NCBI GenBank assembly: GCA_020721175.1
Contig: DYNH01000003.1
Span: forward strand, 1 to 32,290
Source: Trichlorobacter lovleyi
GTDB lineage: Bacteria; Desulfobacterota; Desulfuromonadia; Geobacterales; Pseudopelobacteraceae
DNA length: 32,290 nucleotides
Direction: 5' to 3'
Shown here: positions 27,554-32,290 of the stretch, in pieces
Layout: the number at the start of each line of letters is the position of its first letter
Numbering within the stretch: the first letter of the stretch is position 1
Position numbers and translations under genes: made by a program
The notes under the pieces: generated by a model
The model's input: only the letters and a program-made list of their open reading frames with translations
The model's database searches: none
What the model was told of the DNA's origin: nothing

Positions 27554-28389
27554 TGTTAAGGATTGGAAGGATTGATTATGCCAACTGTACCCCCATATTC
27601 ATGCAGATTGAAAAACAAATTTCAAAAGAGACAAGCAGTATAGTGCATGGTGTTCCGGCAGAACTGAACGCTAGTCTGGCCAGAGGTGAGATAGATATCT
27701 GCATATCTTCTTCAATCGAATTCACCAGACATGCATCTGAATACGCCATAATGCCAGGATATTGTATCGGTTCTGACGGTCCGGTAAAAAGCGTGCTGCT
27801 GTTTACAACCCGTCCGGTAGAGGAAATGGAAGGTGAAGATATGCTTGTAACCAGCGAATCAGCAACATCTGTTGTGCTACTTCAGATTTTGATGAACAAA
27901 CGCTGGGGGCTTAAAAATTTCACATTAACTGCTTCATCACTTCCATGGCAGGATGCATTGCAGCGATCACCAGCCCTGCTATTGATAGGGGATCGGGCCT
28001 TACAGGCAGCTTCACACAAAACAGATGGCTACTGTTATGACTTGGGTCAAGAATGGAAGATACTGACAGGCCTGCCATTTGTATATGCCCTCTGGTTGGT
28101 AAACCGTAAATCTGCATCCGGAAAAAAAAAGGCATTGTCTCATTTCAGGCAATTATTGGAAGAGGCGACTGATACGATTGCAACAAGAGCGGAACAGTTG
28201 GCAGAAAATGCACCGGAGTCTGAATGGATAGAAGTTAAGCAACTGGCGGACTACTGGCGTAATTGCATTACCTACAGGCTAGATGCTGCCCACCTGTCCG
28301 GTCTTGCTAAATTTTATCAGTTTGCCGCTGAAATCGGTATGATTAAATCTGCCACGCAACCTTTTTTTCTTGATCTGAAGTTTCTGTGA
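27553..28389 (+). CDS. mqnA: Menaquinone biosynthesis protein MqnA (chorismate dehydratase, futalosine pathway)
   Basis: MLRIGRIDYANCTPIFMQIEKQ...GVPAELNASLARGEIDICISSSIEFTRHASEYAIMPGYCIGSDGPVKSVLLF. Start overlaps the TolC-like gene stop. Confidence 0.85.
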   Translation: MLRIGRIDYANCTPIFMQIEKQISKETSSIVHGVPAELNASLARGEIDICISSSIEFTRHASEYAIMPGYCIGSDGPVKSVLLFTTRPVEEMEGEDMLVTSESATSVVLLQILMNKRWGLKNFTLTASSLPWQDALQRSPALLLIGDRALQAASHKTDGYCYDLGQEWKILTGLPFVYALWLVNRKSASGKKKALSHFRQLLEEATDTIATRAEQLAENAPESEWIEVKQLADYWRNCITYRLDAAHLSGLAKFYQFAAEIGMIKSATQPFFLDLKFL

Positions 28390-28460
28390 GATGTGTTAAA
28401 ACTTAGAGATATAATAAGAACTCAGCTCTAATTTATTTCAGATTTATCATCCCTGCCAGA

Positions 28461-28901
28461 TCAGTCTTTAAGTCTCAAATAGTCACCAAGTATCTTGGCA
28501 TGGTCAAAACAAAGCGATTTCGGAAGTTCCTGCGGAAAAAACAGCCCCAAATCCTCTGCATCATCATCAGCCTTTGGTATGCCTGTTGCCTGGGCGATAA
28601 AAACCGTGCTTATGGTGTGCATTCTCTCATCTCTGTCTGGATCAGAGTAGCAGCCCAGAAGTTTAAGGTTATGGACAGACAGACCTGTCTCTTCTCTGGC
28701 CTCTCTGTACGCAGCAGCCTCCAGAGATTCACCATAATCAACAAATCCACCTGGCAACGCCCACCCTGTTGGAGGGTTTTTACGTTTAACAAGGACAATC
28801 TTCTCCCCAAACTCAATGATAACATCTACCGTAGGAAAAGGATTAAGATACTGTTTGATTGTAGCACCACAGGAAGGACAGGTAAGTGTTTCAAAGGCCA
28901 T
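28461..28901 (-). CDS. NUDIX hydrolase with N-terminal CxxC
   Basis: Nudix box [25 protein letters not shown]-terminal CPSC. Confidence 0.93.
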   Translation of the reverse strand: MAFETLTCPSCGATIKQYLNPFPTVDVIIEFGEKIVLVKRKNPPTGWALPGGFVDYGESLEAAAYREAREETGLSVHNLKLLGCYSDPDRDERMHTISTVFIAQATGIPKADDDAEDLGLFFPQELPKSLCFDHAKILGDYLRLKD

Positions 28902-28942
28902 ATCTGATTCCTCTGTTAAAAATCAATCATAAACATTCAGTC

Positions 28943-28973
28943 AAAAAAAGGGAGCAAGCTCCCCCTTTTTTTG
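28943..28973 (-). terminator. Rho-independent terminator downstream of the PxxKW gene (bidirectional sequence)
   Basis: aaaaaaagggagcaagctcccccttttttt hairpin with A/T tracts on both sides. Confidence 0.8.
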
Positions 28974-29005
28974 ATCTGATATTAATGATGTTGCATATCT
29001 CCGGA

Positions 29006-29296
29006 TTATTTCTTCTTGCCGCCAGATGCCTTTTTGGATGCCTTAAGCGGGTTAACCTTGATATCCTCCACTTTAAGCTCAACCTTGACGTGGGTTGCAT
29101 AATTACATATCCCGTTAGCCCATTTTTTAGATGGGTAAGGATATGCTCCACAAACCTTGCCAATGCTTCCTTCAACAATTTTTTCACAACCTTCGCAATT
29201 ATCAACCACGGCCTGGCATGAGCCTTCTGGTAAAACACAACCATTCTTTGCCATAAAGGTACACTCAGTACCGGGAAGCACTGTTTGACACTGCAT
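29006..29296 (-). CDS. PxxKW family cysteine-rich protein
   Basis: 96 aa, Cys-rich (C..C...C..C..CEGC..C), YPYPSKKWANGICNYATHV, Lys-rich tail, RBS acggaggt upstream. Confidence 0.85.
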   Translation of the reverse strand: MQCQTVLPGTECTFMAKNGCVLPEGSCQAVVDNCEGCEKIVEGSIGKVCGAYPYPSKKWANGICNYATHVKVELKVEDIKVNPLKASKKASGGKKK

Positions 29297-29477
29297 GTTT
29301 ACAACCTCCGTAATAATGATTCAGATGTAATAAGATTTAAAGTCATTTAAACTGTAACAATTCTGAAAAGAGAAAGTCAATACCAAAAACTACTTAAACT
29401 GTCCATATTTTTTTGTATCAGACGGATAAACTTCAGAACGTTCTTTGTGTCTTTACAGTTAAGATGATTTTTACAGG

Positions 29478-30761
29478 TTAAAAATACCAGCGTAACCGCA
29501 GCTCAATTCTGGCATCATTAGGCTTCTCACCGAATTCGCTGAGGCTTGAACCTATAATGGCAGTCCCCTTCAGGCGCAGTTCCAGATTGGTAATGCCGGT
29601 ATAGAGCAGTTCAGGCGACAGGGAAAGACTCTGATCCTGCAGGTTAGCTATTGTTGTAACTGCGGGTGTAAAGTACAGGATATCAAAAGGCTCTTTCTGG
29701 CTGACCCTGACGTACAGGTAATCTCGCATTACTGCAGGTCTTTTGTATGTCTGATTCTGACCAAGCAGTTGAAGTTTTGTCGGGTTGCTGTTTTGCTGCC
29801 ATGCTGACCACCCCTGCTCTATCTGCCGATAAAATATCTCCATCTCATCTTTGGAATAACCGGTGCCGTTGTGGTAGTACTCAACAATATATGTAGTATC
29901 CTGCTCGGTCAGATAACGTAACCCTAAAAGCCAGCTAAAGGCATTGCCTGTGACAGTGGCAGGTTGGCCGTTGGCAGTCAGTACCTGGCGCTGGTGGTTG
30001 ACATCCCAGGCCAGTTCACCATGCAGCTCAAAATTGGTTTTCAGGTTACGTGAGAAATCAAGGCCATATCCAGCATTTCTGCTTCCGCTTCCCCTTATAA
30101 TCAGGTCTATATCGGTATCATACAGCAGAAGATAGAGTTTGCCACCCCAGTTGATGCTATCCTGTGTACCAAAATCACTGTTCAGATCATGATCCCGGGG
30201 CAGTATCAGCGGCGTGATGGCAATGGTCTTCAGAGGTCCGTCAAAACTCTGGACATAATCTGCCATTGCCAGCCAGTACCCTTCCAGGTTCAGTTCAGGA
30301 TCATCTGGATCCTTGGGACGATCAAAGAATGCCACCGGAGTCCAGGCATACCCCTTGCCCCACTTGAGTGATTTCTTTCCGGCCAGCAGCCTGATCTTCT
30401 CATTTGGCTTGGCCTGTAGCCAGGCCTCGTACCAACTGAGTCTTAGATAGTTGTTGAGGCGGGTATTTGTATAATCAAGACTGGGCTGAAGATAGAGTTT
30501 TGCCCAGTCCTTTTCGAGACTACCCTCCAAAAGCAGCTTGCCGTTAAAATCAGCCAGCGTGCTGTCAACATGCCTGCCGTAGTATCTGAGTCTGGTCTGG
30601 GCTGCATCCGGATCAAGCAGATTAAGACCTGGTCTGGCCTCAAGATATCCGCCCAGATGCCATAACTTTTTCTCTATCTCTGATTCATCAAATGTAAAAT
30701 CTTCCGCTCCGGCCCGGGCAGATACAATCATTAGCAGTAGTATTAACAGCAGGAGTTGCAT
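29478..30761 (-). CDS. Outer membrane beta-barrel (porin-like) protein
   Basis: Signal peptide MQLLLLILLLMIVSARAGA, alternating amphipathic strands, C-terminal aromatic ...RIELRLRWYF. Confidence 0.75.
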   Translation of the reverse strand: MQLLLLILLLMIVSARAGAEDFTFDESEIEKKLWHLGGYLEARPGLNLLDPDAAQTRLRYYGRHVDSTLADFNGKLLLEGSLEKDWAKLYLQPSLDYTNTRLNNYLRLSWYEAWLQAKPNEKIRLLAGKKSLKWGKGYAWTPVAFFDRPKDPDDPELNLEGYWLAMADYVQSFDGPLKTIAITPLILPRDHDLNSDFGTQDSINWGGKLYLLLYDTDIDLIIRGSGSRNAGYGLDFSRNLKTNFELHGELAWDVNHQRQVLTANGQPATVTGNAFSWLLGLRYLTEQDTTYIVEYYHNGTGYSKDEMEIFYRQIEQGWSAWQQNSNPTKLQLLGQNQTYKRPAVMRDYLYVRVSQKEPFDILYFTPAVTTIANLQDQSLSLSPELLYTGITNLELRLKGTAIIGSSLSEFGEKPNDARIELRLRWYF

Positions 30762-31505
30762 CTAACGCAGCGAGTCAATACTGCCCATGCCATTAAGGGT
30801 AAAGAGCTCATCCTTGAAGCTCCGTTTCTTTAGTTTTGCATAGAGCATGACTGACTTGTAGCCTTTGTAGAGTGGAGAATCTGTCTCTACTGTGGCAGGG
30901 CGCAATATGCCGCCAAAATTTTTGATGTCCTTGAAATGGAGCGTCTTGATCAGCATACCGGCTTCGGTCAGGCACTCTATCAAACGGGGCAGCATTTTGG
31001 CCTTGTCTGCCAGGATACGTACCCTGTCATATGCCACAGTCCTGTTTTTTGCCTTTAGATGCAGCAGGTAGTCGTTTCCTTTTTCCTCTACCTTTTCAAC
31101 GTTGTATTCAGCATTGTAATCCAACTGCAGGATGTCAGAGTTATTGAAGATACCACCCACAACAGACTGAAGCGAGGTAATCCGCACTGGCTTGCCCACG
31201 TTGGGTATCAACAGCCACATATTCTCACCTAATCGCAGCGTGGTGCGCCCCTTGTCACTGGCCGGGGCAAGAAAAAGTGAAGCCACCTTGTCTGTACCCT
31301 TTTTAACCGTGTAGAGGGTAAACTCTTTCCTCTTTCCGTCTGGTTCAATGTTGATCAGCTTGCGGTAGGATTCGTAACTTTCAGGGTTAAGGTTACGGTC
31401 AATCTGCTTGAGTAGTTGCTGGCCATCCAGGGCATATGCCGGAAGTGCCAGCAACAGCGCCAACACCACAATGCCTGCTATCCGCATTACAAACTCCCCT
31501 TTCAT
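30762..31505 (-). CDS. LolA-like outer membrane lipoprotein-sorting protein
   Basis: Signal peptide IAGIVVLALLLALPAYALDGQQLLKQIDRNLNPESYESY..., and LGENMWLLIPNVGKPVRITSLQSVVGGIFNNSDIL. Confidence 0.8.
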   Translation of the reverse strand: MKGEFVMRIAGIVVLALLLALPAYALDGQQLLKQIDRNLNPESYESYRKLINIEPDGKRKEFTLYTVKKGTDKVASLFLAPASDKGRTTLRLGENMWLLIPNVGKPVRITSLQSVVGGIFNNSDILQLDYNAEYNVEKVEEKGNDYLLHLKAKNRTVAYDRVRILADKAKMLPRLIECLTEAGMLIKTLHFKDIKNFGGILRPATVETDSPLYKGYKSVMLYAKLKKRSFKDELFTLNGMGSIDSLR

Positions 31506-31882
31506 TGCAACGCCTTTTTCACAGCGTCTGCAACAGTTCCCTTAAACTCCAGATACCTGATCCCCCTGGACTGCATACCCCTGACCATCTTTTGACCAAA
31601 GGCCCCGGCAACCACAACACTTGCCCCTTTGCCGGAAAGAAAGCCGACCACCTGAGAGCCTGCGCCTCCTGATGCTTTACTGTACGGGTTTTCTATACTT
31701 TCCAGCAATGTCCCGTTGCTGTCAAACAAGAGGAAGTAAGGGCATCTGGCGGCAATGGCGCTTACCTGTGACGATTGTGATACTCCTTCTGATGAAATAG
31801 CGATCTTCGGCGTCCCGGCAGCATGAACGGCTAACGAGAAAAACAAAAGAATCAGCGGGATAATAAAGAGTACTCGTTTCAT
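31502..31882 (-). CDS. Secreted NifX/NifB-family (dinitrogenase iron-molybdenum cofactor biosynthesis-like) protein
   Basis: Signal peptide MKRVLFIIPLILLFFSLAVHAAG, then KIAISSEG...SQVSAIAARCPYFLLFDSNGTLLESIENPYSKASGGAGSQVVGFLSGKGASVVVAGAFGQKMVRGMQSRGIRYLEFKGTVADAVKKAL. Confidence 0.82.
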   Translation of the reverse strand: MKRVLFIIPLILLFFSLAVHAAGTPKIAISSEGVSQSSQVSAIAARCPYFLLFDSNGTLLESIENPYSKASGGAGSQVVGFLSGKGASVVVAGAFGQKMVRGMQSRGIRYLEFKGTVADAVKKALQ

Positions 31883-31892
31883 GACAAACCCC

Positions 31893-32288
31893 CTATACAT
31901 GTCTTAGCGCCTTGATCGGCTCCATTCTGGATGCCTTGAAGGCGGGTTGCAGGCTGGCGATAACCGATATGGCGATAACGATCAGCGACAGCGTCAGTAC
32001 ATCCAAAAGGTTAATCCCGGCCTGAAGGATCAGCCCCTGTTGCCTGCCAAAGTTGTATGACAGCTTTAGCATGTTCAGCATGACAATCAGTACCGTACCC
32101 ATCAGACTCCCCACAACTGCGCCACAGATGCCGAGGCTCAAGCCCTCCAGCAGAAACATCGAAAGGATTCTTGAGGGCGGCGTTCCGATGGCCGCCATGG
32201 TTCCTATCTCCCGTATCCGCTCATAAACCGCCATAATCATCACGTTCATGATGCTCACCAGCACCACGGCGATCAGCATCAGCTTCAT
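31893..32288 (-). CDS. ABC transporter permease, FtsX/LolE-like C-terminal part (5' end outside window)
   Basis: NVMIMAVYERIREIGTMAAIGTPPSRILSMFLLEGLSLGICGAVVGSLMG...AFKASRMEPIKALRHV. Confidence 0.88.
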   Translation of the reverse strand: MKLMLIAVVLVSIMNVMIMAVYERIREIGTMAAIGTPPSRILSMFLLEGLSLGICGAVVGSLMGTVLIVMLNMLKLSYNFGRQQGLILQAGINLLDVLTLSLIVIAISVIASLQPAFKASRMEPIKALRHV

Positions 32289-32290
32289 GA

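Overview
The window reads as a bacterial chromosomal segment, most likely from a Geobacter-like member of Desulfuromonadia. That lineage call is inference from gene content: aroC-aroK-aroB-TPR-Roadblock-aroQ-pepP-accB-accC, MqnA, a PxxKW Cys-rich protein and GcvH. Most of it is ordinary housekeeping and metabolic sequence: ClpB, shikimate genes, acetyl-CoA carboxylase subunits, an EPS/glycosyltransferase block, RluB, a TolC-like protein, a NUDIX hydrolase, and a LolA-like/ABC permease/outer-membrane cassette. The strongest non-routine signal is a small minus-strand membrane protein gene at 14160-14372. It runs through an in-frame TGA (14271-14273), overlaps both neighbours by ATGA, and is followed at once by a hairpin with the geometry and GGUC apical loop of a bacterial SECIS element. 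I interpret it as an unannotated selenoprotein resembling DUF6132, with Sec where the family usually has Cys. Other notable items are a CarH-type B12/MerR regulator with a W-x9-EH motif and a promoter-proximal dyad, two types of MITE-like elements (one with a clear 6-bp target-site duplication), a two-gene Type II-like restriction-modification cassette inserted between pepP and accB, a TPR protein with a 51-aa tandem repeat next to a Roadblock protein, and a secreted NifX-like protein in an envelope cassette. All calls come from reading the sequence; no searches were run.
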